The notes beneath the pieces are model-generated. The model was not told the DNA's origin and ran no database searches. It worked only from the letters and a program-made list of their open reading frames with translations. DNA of 64,000 bases, taken from positions 283,501 through 347,500 of the forward strand of contig JAODUO010000072.1 of assembly GCA_025642075.2 (NCBI GenBank). The letters are read 5' to 3'. Source of the stretch: Ridgeia piscesae (lineage: Eukaryota > Annelida > Polychaeta > Sabellida > Siboglinidae). Positions 23,388-35,560 of this stretch are shown here, one piece after another. The position numbers and the translations under genes are program-made. Position 1 is the stretch's first letter. Every line of letters begins with the position of its first letter.

Positions 23388-24410
23388 CTATACTATACTA
23401 TACTCATGAGAAAAACAGACTGAACCATTAAACCAGAATGTTACGATGTGTTTGTTTAGTTTCTAAGTCATATAGTTGCTACTACAGAAAGGCTACAAAA
23501 CAACCAGGAGAGTTTGTATAGTTACCCTACAAGTCAGTTACCTTCCTCTTTCTATAAATATGCACATAGTTGTCTCTGAAACTATGGCCGACATTTCGTA
23601 AAGCAGGAGTGAATCAAAAACACATTTAATGTCTGTTTTTAGACTACTGATCACAGACAGTTGGGAAAACACGTTTCTGTCTGACAGTTCTTAAAAACTA
23701 TTTCTGCCTGTTCAGAGGTAATCAAAAATGCATTTACTCCGATTTTTTGCCACTAATCACAAACAGTTGCGTCAAGTTGTGATCTTTGGCTTTAAATCTC
23801 AGGCTGTTTTATTTGGAATACTGCCTGGATTGGCAGGTTCTACAACTACTTCAGACAGTTCTACATGTACCTTCTAGTGGCTGCCAGTGGCTGGCACATA
23901 TATATACCCCACCACCTTACCCCGGTGGCTGATCAAAGCGTCGAGAACTTTGATGCTTTTTTACTATTCACTCTTTTTTCTGGTGAACCAGTTTCTGTGT
24001 ATGCATCGATGTTTAGGTGTAGAATTACATTACCTTCATGCCGAGGAGAAATATCTCAGTTGCATCATACGATTAGCACTTGTTTTCATACATATTGAAA
24101 CTGCTTATTTTATTTGTACATGATTCTCTGATAATTTGTACAGATTTATTGCATGTGTTATTTCACATGAAAGTATTTAAAATGATTAAATTGATGATGC
24201 TGTTGATTCTTGAAAGTTGTCAAATCAAGATACACATTGGACAGCATGTCCAGTATTGCCCGGTTGCAGGTAGTGGAGAATATAGACTATATAGAGATGT
24301 GGGACTTCCAGTTTTGTCAGTTGTACAATTTCTTGTTACGGTCAAGGTGTCACCTTTGGAACAATTTGTGGCTAATTGTGGAACATAAAGCTGCAAAATA
24401 TCATAAAGTT
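22560..24410. other. Intron 4, first part, no gene recognised
   Basis: AT-rich intronic DNA including the AT repeat at 23326. Overlapping short ORFs at 23865-24388 lack recognisable domains. Confidence 0.45.
23322..23405. repeat. (AT)n microsatellite with (ACTAT)n end
   Basis: About 58 bp of ATAT is followed by four TATAC units. It is AT-only and self-complementary. Confidence 0.95.
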
Positions 24411-24416
24411 TGCCCT

Positions 24417-24887
<471 letters not shown>

Positions 24888-26610
24888 CTAAGTAGACCAT
24901 AAAATGGACATGACAATGGAAATGGTGAATTAATAACAACTTGGCAAAGAAGGGTAACAATAATGACAAAACCCACTGCAGTTTTTTACCAAACATGTTT
25001 CTTGTTCATGTGAAATACTCTAAGGTGGTAACTTTCATAGTATCACTAGGCTAGAATCTGTGTTAATTAAATGTCAGTACATGTTAGCAAGTTTTAGTCC
25101 AGCAATGCTGACAGTTGCTGCATTTGTTTATTACTCCAGAGAGATGGGCATAAACTGCTTGTACAATTGTTATTGACATAGAACCCTGTTGTAAACGTGT
25201 TCTTCCATCTCGTAGAAAAAACCTACCAAGTGTAGCTGTGTGATAACACGTTGTGGCACTAAGTATGTGTGGTTGGTGTGATCCCATCTGTATGGAGTTG
25301 TGTGGATGCCGACACAACTGAAGACTGATGACAGATGGCGGGTGGGGGAAGTGATAGATGCGAGGTGATTCCCTCCCTAGCAGCCTCCGTAGCATGTGGT
25401 CACAGCTCCACCGTGGTTAATCCGCCTGTTAATTCCACTCGAGTGGTAATGGAAGCAATCCACGGATGTGGCGTCACGGCCGGTCCCGCTAAGACACCCT
25501 CCTCACTTACGATGTCGCAATGAATGTATCAATTGTACTGGATCATCATTACTGAGTGACCTCTTAACTTCATATCATGCACATGGATCTATCTTTTTGC
25601 AAATCATGGATTTGGCTTATCCATTGGATCAACACTATCCAGTGATGTGTGACTTCTTATCATGCACATCTTACAAAGGATGGACTCGCATCTTCTGTTG
25701 GATCAACATTATCCAATGATCTGCCACTCCTTACCGGCCACATGGATCTCTTACAAAGAAGAGTCATAGATCTTCAGTTGTGCACATGAATCTGTTACAA
25801 AATGTAGACTTAGATCGGTGACATCCTTGGTTTATCTGTGCTGTGGTTTCACAAACACAAATGGAAAGACACAAGGCTAGGACTCGGCATTAGAAACCTT
25901 CGTCTAAACCCACGAATGATGTGCATCTGCGGATGCGCTATACTCGTCTCTGTGGATTTCTCCAAGTGGAGAGCCTGGTCAGTGCACACGGTAAGTGTCT
26001 TACCTCACCTGTCCAGGTGTTCCCATAGCTGTCCTCCTGTGGTCTGTTTGCCATGCTATGGCAATGCTCCCTCTCCATCCTACTCTACCAGTAGCCACCA
26101 CCTTCAGTTGGTGTCTACCATCCCAGTTTTGTCGTTATTGTTTACCCTTCTATGCCGAGTTGTCACCCTTTCTTTTGGTGTTCATTTTAGGGTCTTCTGG
26201 TAGACCTTGTACATGCCAAATACATATCCAATCCAGCTCTATCCTCTTTTCATAACATCTTAGGTTTCAAAGAGCAACTTCTGCTCTATTCTGTAGTAGA
26301 GGAGAGAAACTTTGCATTCACTTTACAGATGCAATCAGTCCTTGTGTCCCTATGACTAGAAAATCTTATCCACAGCTAAGATCCATTAAGCTCCTTGCGA
26401 TGTTCCTCCATCGTGAGCCTACATCTCTCAGTTCTCACCACAGCATAATTAACTGCATTGGCATCCTTTCTAAGAACTATTTTGGGTCTCCCTTGTCTCA
26501 GAACGTGGTACAGGCAAATAGATATTTACAAACACGTGTGGGAGGAAATGTATCAATCATATTCTTGTCTTTCTTTCACATGCACAAGCTCAATTTATTG
26601 CCTAACATAG
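24888..26610. other. Intron 4 segment, no gene recognised
   Basis: 25540-25800 shows weak tandem structure: GGATCATCATTACTGAGTGA, GGATCAACACTATCCAGTGA and GGATCAACATTATCCAATGA occur at 25540, 25626 and 25700, each followed by CATGCACAT- or TTACAAAG-like phrases. 25838-26600 has open frames without recognisable domains. Confidence 0.4.
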
Positions 26611-26617
26611 ACTTAGC

Positions 26618-26991
26618 CTGGCTCCGTCGCTTCACAAGGTGCAATAGACTTGGCCGCACCCAAGTTGCTCGCCATAATTTATAAAATAAAAAATTACCTA
26701 TCCCCACAGCTCCCACCACTCCATCCAATCACTGAGTCTCTTCTCTTCTTACTTACATACTTACCTGGCTCCGTCGCTTCACCATATCACCCTCCCTCCT
26801 TCCCCGCTATAGGGAGATTACCTATCACAGTACAGGTGTGTATGAGCCTTTTTGCCAAGTGCAAAGAGAAGAGACTCAGTGATTGGATGGAGTGGTGGGA
26901 GCTGTGGGGATAGGTCATTTTTTCATTTTATTAATTTGGGCGCGGCCAAGTCTATTGCACTTTGTGAAGCGACGGAGCCAGGTAAGTATGT
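26618..26991. mobile_element. Foldback element with nested inverted repeats
   Basis: 26755-26782 and 26964-26991 are a perfect 28-bp inverted repeat whose core is TTACCTGGCTCCGTCGCTTC. In addition, 26618-26750 and 26867-26982 form a longer imperfect inverted repeat of roughly 115-130 bp (CAATAGACTTGGCCGC, CCTATCCCCACAGCTCCCAC, CATCCAATCACTGAGTCTCT against their complements). The left arm thus begins with a third copy of the terminal motif. No ORF of a transposase is present, so this is non-autonomous. Confidence 0.85.
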
Positions 26992-27864
26992 GACTTATAA
27001 ATACATATTTTAATTCTAAAAATATACATTTAGTTGGGGATGAACAATAAACAAGTGTATTAATCATTAAAGTGTGTTTTACATATATTATCGAAAAAAT
27101 TACTCTGCATATGTGGAGATTCTACATTGGGCTCTGCCTATGCTATCCATACAAGGCACGGTCATGAATATTCGGTTCAATTTGCCAGATGTTGTTTTTA
27201 TCTTACAAGCTCTCTGTGTTTAGAGTCAACGGTCATTTTAGCAGTTCATTCTGCATGCATGAATATTCCTTGTAATCAGGCTGCATAATTATTCACCCAC
27301 GTGGCAACAAGCTCAGTGATTCATATAATCACAATTATTTGTTGTGCAGACAATACCCATTGAATTACAAGACAAAAGTAGCAGAGGGGTGAAATTATCA
27401 TGTTTTTATGCATATAAGCTTTAAAAATGTACATAAAAAAATTGATAATAAAAATATGTTAATAAAATGTCATAACAAAATTAATTGGTTAAAAGATAAA
27501 GAGTCTGATACGAATATGATAATTGTAGACAGAATGATTGTCTGTTATGCTCTTATAACAAGTTTAATTACATTCCCAGAGGTACCCTATGGCCCTGAAA
27601 CTCTACACAGTTAATATACATGAAAATCATAATTCAGTGATGTTCAAATTGTAGGGTGTGAATAGTGACAATTACATGCACAAATGATGTAATAAAAAAA
27701 ATTATTGTATAAAAATCACTGAAATGTATGTTTTATCGTTATATGCTCTTTCTAGCTGAGGATTCATTGGCCTAGTCGAGTACCATTGATAGGTAGGATT
27801 TCTTTCACAAAATTAACATAAAAATACAAGCTACAAAAGACGGATATGCAAAGGCAGGCACCAG
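26992..27864. other. Intron 4 segment, AT-rich, nothing recognised
   Basis: Low-complexity AT-rich DNA. The 68-codon plus ORF at 27408 is lysine/isoleucine-rich and of chance appearance. Confidence 0.45.
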
Positions 27865-28077
27865 CCACAATTCTGTGTCATGACATACATGTAACAGCAT
27901 GGTATCCACAATTCTGTGTCATGACATACATGTAACAGCATGGTATCCACAATTCTGTGTCATGACATACATGTAACAGCATGGTATCCACAACTCTGTG
28001 TCATGACATACATGTAACAGCATGGTATCCACAATTCTGTGTCATGACATACATGTAACAGCATGGTATCCACAACT
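27865..28077 (+). repeat. 41-bp minisatellite, five near-identical copies
   Basis: CCACAATTCTGTGTCATGAC starts at 27865, 27906, 27947, 27988 and 28029, with a partial copy at 28070. Copies differ only by AATTCT/AACTCT, so the expansion is recent. Confidence 0.97.
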
Positions 28078-28244
28078 CGAAGACTGTTGGCTGGAAACAC
28101 CTCGCAGAAGTATATATATTTGATTCCTGCATAGGAGCTAAATCTGTTGGCAAAGTTGTTGATTTAACGTGACTCCAGTTCCGTGTCTTATTACATTGGC
28201 TATAATAGGAGATAATTTATCAGGACAACAACCTTGGTACAAGA

Positions 28245-28440
28245 TCCAGGGACCAGGTCACTGACATAAAGAGCTCAATGAATTCCATCATTAAACAGAA
28301 TCCATTGTTAAATTTAATTAGCTCTTTTAAACTGGCAAAGGCTGCCGCTATTTCACAGAGGACACTATTTCTATGATACACCGGTGAAGGTGTTTTGGTG
28401 GCGCATTTTGGTGTTGACAGATTTCAGTATACAAGATCAC
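28245..28440. repeat. Dispersed repeat, copy B (pair with 7360-7560)
   Basis: TTCCATCATTAAACAGAATC, CATTGTTAAATTTAATTAGC, TTTCACAGAGGACACTATTT and GTGTTGACAGATTTCAG parallel copy A in the same order and orientation. Confidence 0.65.
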
Positions 28441-28704
28441 TGTTAAAGAGCGATGTCGATTTTAAAGAACACAATTGAACATACACAAATGCTAGTGAGA
28501 CGGTCCCCAGAGAACTGCACCCTGCACTAAATACCCTAAGGAGATGAAAGGATCAGTGCTCCAAGGCACCAGTGCATTCTATTCTAAAAAGCCACTGGTA
28601 GGTTCTTGCGTGAGCAGCTGCAATGATGTTTTATGATTCAGCAAACATAGCTACCCGGAAATAAAAACACTGTTATTTCAGCCTGTTGTTTTTGGTTGAG
28701 TTGT

Positions 28705-28745
28705 GTCTTCTTTGGGAAGTATTCAGCCACATTGCAATAATTACA
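28705..28745 (-). repeat. SINE body remnant (family copy)
   Basis: TTTGGGAAGTATTCAGCCAC followed by ATTGCAATAATTA matches the middle of the family on the minus strand. Only about 40 bp is recognisable. Confidence 0.5.
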
Positions 28746-29534
28746 CTAAACCAATTAATTTGTGTAATTCCATCATTGTCCAGGTAACCATTACACCGAG
28801 GTTCAGGTAACTAACAATTACACCTACCATTGGTTATAAGTCTGCTGAGACAGTGTATGATGTGTGAGCCTACAGGTGTGACAACCACTGAGTCTGAGTA
28901 CACAGTTGTATCCACAGATTGGTGTGATTAAGGGTGGAACCTCTGAACTCACAATATACATCCAGTGTACTAGTGATTTTGATGGAAGCACCTTTCTGGG
29001 AATTTTGCACCTTAAAAAATGTGTTGTTGTGCGGAATGGACATATTTGAACATTCCCATGTTTAAAAAGTAGTTACAGTAAGTTTTTATAAACAAGAACA
29101 AGAAGTTTTTTTGAGACCCCAGAAAGTAATAATACCAATGAATACAATCAATATAAGTAATAGGTTAAAAAAAATATATTTACACATAATTATAATTCAG
29201 TTGTGTATATTTCTGATATTTTAAATGAGTAATTAGTATAAAAAATACTTATTATGTAACATATAGGGACAGTGGTTCCCATTAAAATTTAGTGTCGCTA
29301 TCACAGGAGCCACCACAATATATAGCGCAATATCCAGTCTTCAAAGCACATTACTCTGGCAGATATGTTCAACTGAATACAATGTTGGGGCTAGTCAACT
29401 GCGAAACAAGCAACTCTTTGTGCCATTAAGGTAAATCTGAGTCAACATTTTGTCTACAGCTGTAGAAATTAATTTATTCACCTCAATAATGGAAACAAAT
29501 TAAGTTAGGGCAAGTTCTTATACCCCACGGTATG
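28746..29534. other. Intron 4 segment, nothing recognised
   Basis: AT-rich. No exon or element was recognised. Confidence 0.4.
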
Positions 29535-29700
29535 CAGTCCACAGGGCTACTCAGAGTGCTTCACACTTTACTCCCTGGCACACCTGTACGATCTTGACTT
29601 CTACTAGAAACATTCAGCCTCACTTAGTGTATCCAGGTACTTCATGAATACTATTCATACCTAAATATCCACCACTCTGAGTGTCTGTCTAGGAATAACA
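29535..29700 (-). repeat. SINE body fragment (family copy)
   Basis: GGGCTACTCAGAGTGCTTCA, TTTACTCCCTGGCA, ATCTTGACTTCTACTAGAAA and ATTCATACCTAAATATCCAC follow the minus-strand order of the copy at 44186-44443. Confidence 0.75.
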
Positions 29701-31284
29701 GTCTGTGCGCTACTAACCATTACTGGCAGTTTGGTCGTTGTGTTATTGTGCACTGGTTGGTTGACTATATTCCTCATCGCTACAGCTGTAGTAGTAAGAT
29801 CAACAGATGCGACTCCAAGGAAGAGATTTAATTGGTACACTGCCAGGGTGACGTCCATCTGTAATAAATTAAGGGGGATCTGTGATTATAATTATTACTG
29901 AGATTGACCTTCGACAGGTTGACGTTATCAACAATTGAAGTTTCATACCAAAATGGGTTTCACTCAAGCAAGAGAGGTTGGCCCACACCAGTAACACAGC
30001 TCAGCATTCATAAACACAAACATAAATCAACAATTAGAACCACGGAAGTAGTGATCTTTGCCTTTTATATGTTTATCATCAGCCACCTGTGGGTTGACTG
30101 ACTATGCCAGACGTGTCTAAGTGATATTGATATTGCACAGTGTCAGAAACAAATAAACATGTTACTATGTTGGACCAGGAAGGAAATAAAACATCCGTTT
30201 AATTATTAATGCAAACTATATGACTATTCTGGTCTTTAGTTGTCCAGGTATTATGCATTCTGATGATTAAAGCTGACCAAACATGAGATAGTTTATTGGC
30301 ATTTGACATCTGTTTGATGTTTGAAGGTACATCTCCCATTCCTCATTTGATAATAACATTTAAGTATTGTTCTTAGTACCAGAGCACCTGTAGTGACTAG
30401 TGCCAGAGATGTTGATGTACTACCAACCAACTTGCATTTATTAAGTTTAAACAGCGTAAGTTTAAACTGGTGAAATATTCAAGTTGCAAACCAAACTTTT
30501 GAATTATAAGCAGATATTGACATTTATTGCTTATTGGCACTTGCTAATTTGAAGTTTGCCCATTCCCGTGCTTCTGACCAAACTGGGCCTAAGTACAACT
30601 GAGTCTATCTACTTCCTGTTAATCATTTCTCAACTCTACAGTCTCCCTTTAATTGTGCTGTCCTTTCATGCCACTTCTATTAAAGTGTCGTAGCTGGTTC
30701 TGTTTCTACCTCGTGTTTGAGACTGCGGTACAGAAATACATCGAGCTGCTACATCAACTCATAGCAATCTGCATGCAGATATGGCACAGCATGAATCCAT
30801 AATTCATAACAGCAATGCAGCTGCACTGCTTTGATAACCCAGTAGGTGTCACCACTGTACTGGGCATACTGACAGTCACAGCCAGTTGAGTTGTCGACTA
30901 CTTCCAAGTGTTGTTCTTGGATTACGACTGTTTCTTGATTGTTGCATTCTATTTAGAACACACTGCAGGTAGACTGATCAATGTTTTGGTTGTTGCTCAG
31001 CATTGCAGAATAATGACACTACTGCCAAGTTAGTGATTAAAATAATGTGTACAAATGATCAGCTGACAAAAAATATGAAAGTAACAACTGCAAGCAATAG
31101 AGAAGAGATTGGTTAAACGAAAGACTACAGTACTAGCAGTTTCTGTCATCAGTACGGCCTGATGTTACGGTATTACCACAAACCTACACAGGTGGTCTAG
31201 CTTACTGCTGGGAATTACCTCATATTGTGTGGCTGGGTCAGCATACTATGCCCCTGGAGCCCTTACTGCGGCCTTTCTCCCCCA
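29701..31284. other. Intron 4 segment, nothing recognised
   Basis: No gene, RNA or element was recognised. Confidence 0.4.
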
Positions 31285-31453
31285 TCCCCCTCCCTCCCTC
31301 CCTCCCTCCCTCCCTCCCTCCTCCCTCCCTCCCTCCCTCCCTCCCTCCCTCCCTCCCTCCCTCCCTCCCTCCCTCCCTCCCTCCCTCCCTCCCTCCCTCC
31401 CTCCCTCCCTCCCTCCCTCCCTCCCTCCCTCCCTCCCTCCCTCCCCTCCTCCC
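31285..31453 (+). repeat. (CCCT)n homopyrimidine tract
   Basis: About 165 bp of CCCT units with two small slips. The + strand is pure pyrimidine and the minus strand pure purine (GGGA). It is prone to triplex and, on the minus strand, to quadruplex formation. Overlapping SLPPSLPP and GREGGREG ORFs are artefacts. Confidence 0.98.
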
Positions 31454-33620
31454 ATGATGTAACTGGTGCAGTATTTTATGTCCAGGCTCTCTCCCAGGCT
31501 AGGTCTATATTGAGGCCAGTGGGCAGATATCTTTATTGTGGCCACAGGCTAGCTAGCCCCCTATCATGACTCTGGTCTGCGCCACGGCCCAGGCAGGGCA
31601 GTGGGTAAATAGACTGGTTAAAAATAATGGAGGTCTGTATTTCCCTGTAGCAACAGCATAGCGAAATGTGGAGCTGGGTCCTTGAAATACCACAGAAGGG
31701 GAGAACTAACACACCTGTCCTTGAAGAATTCATGTGCTCCACCGTGAACACAGTAGTGGTAGTATGTCCATTTCCACAGTGGCATAGTATATACATGATT
31801 TATTTTTTATTCTCTATTATTCTGGGAAATGAGAAAGAACTAGTATACTTCTTATGAAGTGCTTTCCCCTTTCAAAATTAACAGTTGTTACAAAATAGTG
31901 AGCACTACTTTAATGACTAAGTAATTGAACACCTACGAATAATCAAATGTTCATCTTGCTAGAGTATAGGACAAGCAAAACATTTTGATGTTGAAACACA
32001 TACAAAACATAAAACAGTAATTTTTGTAGATAGTGTGTCTGTCCAAATACATATGGTACAAACACATGCACTGATTACACTTATCTCAAAACATAATCTT
32101 GTATTATACTTTGGATACATATAAACACTTAGAAGTGAACAGGGCAGATCTTGTAGGAATGAGTGGGGCGAATTAAACAGAAGGTCCAATGGATGGAGAA
32201 GATCCGACCAGTGCTGACAATGGACAGGGATAAAGTAGCAACAAGAGATGTGATTGGTTAGAGGCTCATGGTGGATGTCACATGACATCTTGACCATGAA
32301 GGGAGGCCACTTCATCGCATATTCAACTACCGCGGTAATCCAGCCTGGTTATAATGACCTATTAAATAAACATAATTTCTGTAATCCATCTCAGTCAATA
32401 TATCCAATGTATATGTTACTTTAATTATTTATTAAAGAGAAACTGGCAGGTGAATAGTTCACAAACAACACTGGAGTGTGATGCTATGTGAGCGATTGTG
32501 GGATTCCTGATGTTGGTTTGCTGATTTGTTAATTAAACAAAATATTTGAACTAATTGGTCTTATGTAAGCAGGTGCAGTGTACTGATTTTGGTCATGTGT
32601 GACTTGTCGCTGGGAAGTTGCCATGACTATACTGGTAGGCTTAAAATGTGTACATCCCATGCATGTAGTTTGTACAACGTGGGTGCGACATTACTACATG
32701 GCAATCCGCCACTTTGGGAGTGTGTCTGGGAAGGCTGTGCTTACTCATCCATGTCCTCCTATTTGGGCTTTAATGGTACCCTGGTACATTGGTGTACATC
32801 TTTTGAACTTGTCTATACTCTGTTGTGGATCCCAGCTATCTGACACTGTCACCAGTTCAGCTGAACTTTGGCGATTCATAATAGTTAGTGCCATCTAGTA
32901 GTGCCATCTTGTAGATCAGTGCGTGCCATTTTAAAGCTTAGTGCATGTGTCTTTATGTGGGATTTTTTAGTGTGGAAACATATTTCGCCGAACATATATT
33001 GTATGTGAGCGCAATGGGAAATTGATTGCATTTCATTAAAATGTCATTGTATTTAATGCAAATATGGTTCAGTTATTCAAACAATGCATGTGCTAAATGG
33101 TCATGACACATTGCCTGTGAATATTTCGTGGACCATAATATAGTCAGATTTCCAGGTAAATAAATGCATATCATTCGTCATTTACGTGGCTTTTTCATCT
33201 TGGATTGAAGACAGAATATCTGAGATGTTTGTTTTGATCGATGCTGCAATCTGTCAAGTTGTCAGTGCCTGTCAGTTGGCAGGTCAACATCGACAAACAC
33301 GGTGGGTTATCTCCAGACAGGCACAGTACTTACAGACATATAGACAGGGTCAGACACATTCGTTTGTGAGCCTTTTATTTGGGTTCACAAGTTGTGGCAA
33401 TTTACGTCAACCATTGGGGAAACATTGTAGGAAATCTACGCTCCCATATATCCTCCTTTTAAAGTACGTTCAAGAAATACACAGAAACTGAGTACCAGGT
33501 ATACATGTTTCACCTGGTGACAGGTTAAAATGGTGACAGAAAAAGTTAAAATAATTACATTAAGTTTTATGATATAGTATAAATATATTACATACTAATA
33601 AATTACATAATAAAATAAGT
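31454..33620. other. Intron 4 segment, nothing recognised
   Basis: Short ORFs on both strands (31533-32315, 32589-32898, 33186-33491) lack domains or splice context. Confidence 0.4.
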
Positions 33621-34860
33621 AATAATAATAATAAAGCTTTATTGCCATATTCAACATACATTACATGATGAATTGGAATGTAGTCTGGCTTTGACTCATA
33701 TAGTGCCTATATATACAATAAAATGAAATATGGCAAATAAATATAATATATATATATAAGATATACATTGTACATAATTTGTTCTTTAAAATGTTTTTTT
33801 ATAAATAAATAAAGACAAAATTAAAATAATAGATTACCTATTTAACAATAATTGTTGTGTAAAGTAGTTAATAAATAAATAAATAAATATATATATATAA
33901 ATTGTTTAATTTTATATATATATATATATATATGTATAAATTATCTTCTAAAAATATTATTTAAATTAGTAAACATACATTATAAGAGGACTAAAATATC
34001 ATTTAAAATTATATTTACAATTACAATTGAATGTGTCCAATTTTGTTTAAAAATATATTTATACAATTATTAAGTTAAGCTAAAATTTCAGAAGAGAAGA
34101 TTGTTGCTCAGCACCACCGATCCGCTACTGAGAATAGGTACACCCACACCCCAAACGCGTACGGCTCAGCCATACCAACCAGCACCAGAAAAATAACAAT
34201 TCCGCCAGAGCGGCGAAAAGCAGCCACGTTTCCAGGGTCTTTACATCTACGTTCTAAATTTCATTCCTGATAAGGCTGCTACAGCACTTGGGTAAAAACT
34301 ATTTCTAAAGCGATTTGTTTTCATACAGATGCATCTATAGCGTTTGCCTGACGGTAATAGATCGAAAAGATAATGGGCGGGGTGAGTTTGGTCTGAGATA
34401 ATTTTGCAGGCTCTTTTTTTGGATCTGTCTTTATATATGGCTGTTAGAGAAGTGAGTTCACTACCGACAATTTTGGAAGCTGTTTTCACCACTCAGTCAA
34501 GCCTGCTCCTCTGGCGCTGGCTGATGCCGCCGAACCATACACATATTGAGAATGTAAGAATACTCTCAATAGCAGAACGATAGAACTGAACAAGAATTTC
34601 TCTCCTCAGCCCCAACTTATTTAGTACGCGCAGGAAGAACAGTCTTTGTTGGGCCTTTTTGACGACAGCGTCTGTGTTGTTTTCCCAAGCTAGGTCACTT
34701 GATATTATCGTACCTAGGAATTTAAAACAGTCCACCCTTTCGATAGAGTCGCCATTAACAATAATGGGAGCAAGTGGGTTTTTTTCTTCCTAAAATCTTC
34801 GATCATCTCTCGAGTTTTGGACGCATTCAGTTGTAGGTTGTTAGTGTCACACTACATATT
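33621..34860 (-). mobile_element. Decayed non-LTR retrotransposon (Rex1/CR1-like), 3' portion
   Basis: Two minus-strand ORFs (34735-34493 and 34492-34247) are in the same frame, split only by a TGA where an arginine codon is expected after QRQRSRLD. They contain CFKFLGTIISSDLAWENNTD, AQQRLFFLRVLNKLGL, FYRSAIESILTFSICVWFG, YKDRSKKRACKIISD and HPAHYLFDLLPSGKRYR. This is the C-terminal region of a LINE reverse transcriptase of the kind common in fish and invertebrates. Upstream, LQLNASKTREMIEDFRKKK is in another frame because of a slip in an A run near 34785. The 3' end is GGCAATAAAGCTTTATTATT followed by ATT units at 33621. The UTR has been invaded by AT microsatellites. Confidence 0.9.
33737..33935. 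repeat. AT microsatellites within LINE 3' region
   Basis: TATATATA at 33747 and 33890-33932, AATAAATAAATA at 33871. They lie inside the presumed 3' UTR of the LINE. Confidence 0.8.
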
Positions 34861-35412
34861 ACATGATTCTAGTAATTTGCATAAGCTCTAATAAGCAAAC
34901 TGCAACCTTGATAGACAGGTACCGAGTACACATAGGTACTGATGCAACCGGACTGGGGCCAGGCTGGCCCATAGCCCAAATTAGTGAAGTCACCTGTGGC
35001 TACCTGTCAGGCAGAGATGCATGGGAAAGATCAAGGGTTGGCCGGCTACACGTTTGTGAGCACGGGGTGGTGTAGGGAGGAGAGTGACAGGATGGGAGGC
35101 GGCAGGTATATAGTGAGTGTTGGCACGTGTCGGGGGAGGTGTAGTGTCTATTGGTACCGACGGACGGACCGTATCCTCGCTCATGGTGCTCAGGTGGCTT
35201 AGGAGACGGCACAAAAATGTAAGTGACGCGTTCTTGTTATTATTACACATTGTGATGTTGTCACATGATAAATCCCCTGCAGCTGTTCGCTTGCGGATTA
35301 TCCTATCCCACTGAGAGTACGGCAGGCAATTTATTGGAGTCTCTTACAAGAAACTGTGATAAAATAATTATGTACACATTGGTGTATTTAGAATTATATT
35401 ATAATAAATTAC
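34861..35412. other. Intron 4 segment, unrecognised GC-richer patch
   Basis: 34930-35210 is richer in G+C than its surroundings and carries overlapping ORFs in three frames. I recognise no domain. Confidence 0.35.
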
Positions 35413-35560
35413 TGTAAATGTAGGTTCTTATATAGTGCACTGTGTTCAGTCCTCTGAGGACTGATCAAAATGCTTTACAATTTACTTTGTGGCCGACACT
35501 GTTCAATCAAACACCATATCCACTTCACTGGGAAGTATTTAGCCATGCAGCAATTAAATA
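35413..35560 (-). repeat. SINE body fragment (family copy)
   Basis: GAGGACTGATCAAAATGCTT, ACAATTTACTTTG, AACACCATATCCACTTCACT and GGGAAGTATTTAGCCATGCA match the minus-strand family order. Confidence 0.75.

Noticed and set aside
25838..25991. Open frame ending at a strong donor-like GTAAGT (25992)
   Set aside because: No convincing acceptor, and the peptide shows no continuity with the host protein.
31225..31569. LPPSLPPS and GREGGREG ORFs
   Set aside because: Tetranucleotide repeat open in all frames.
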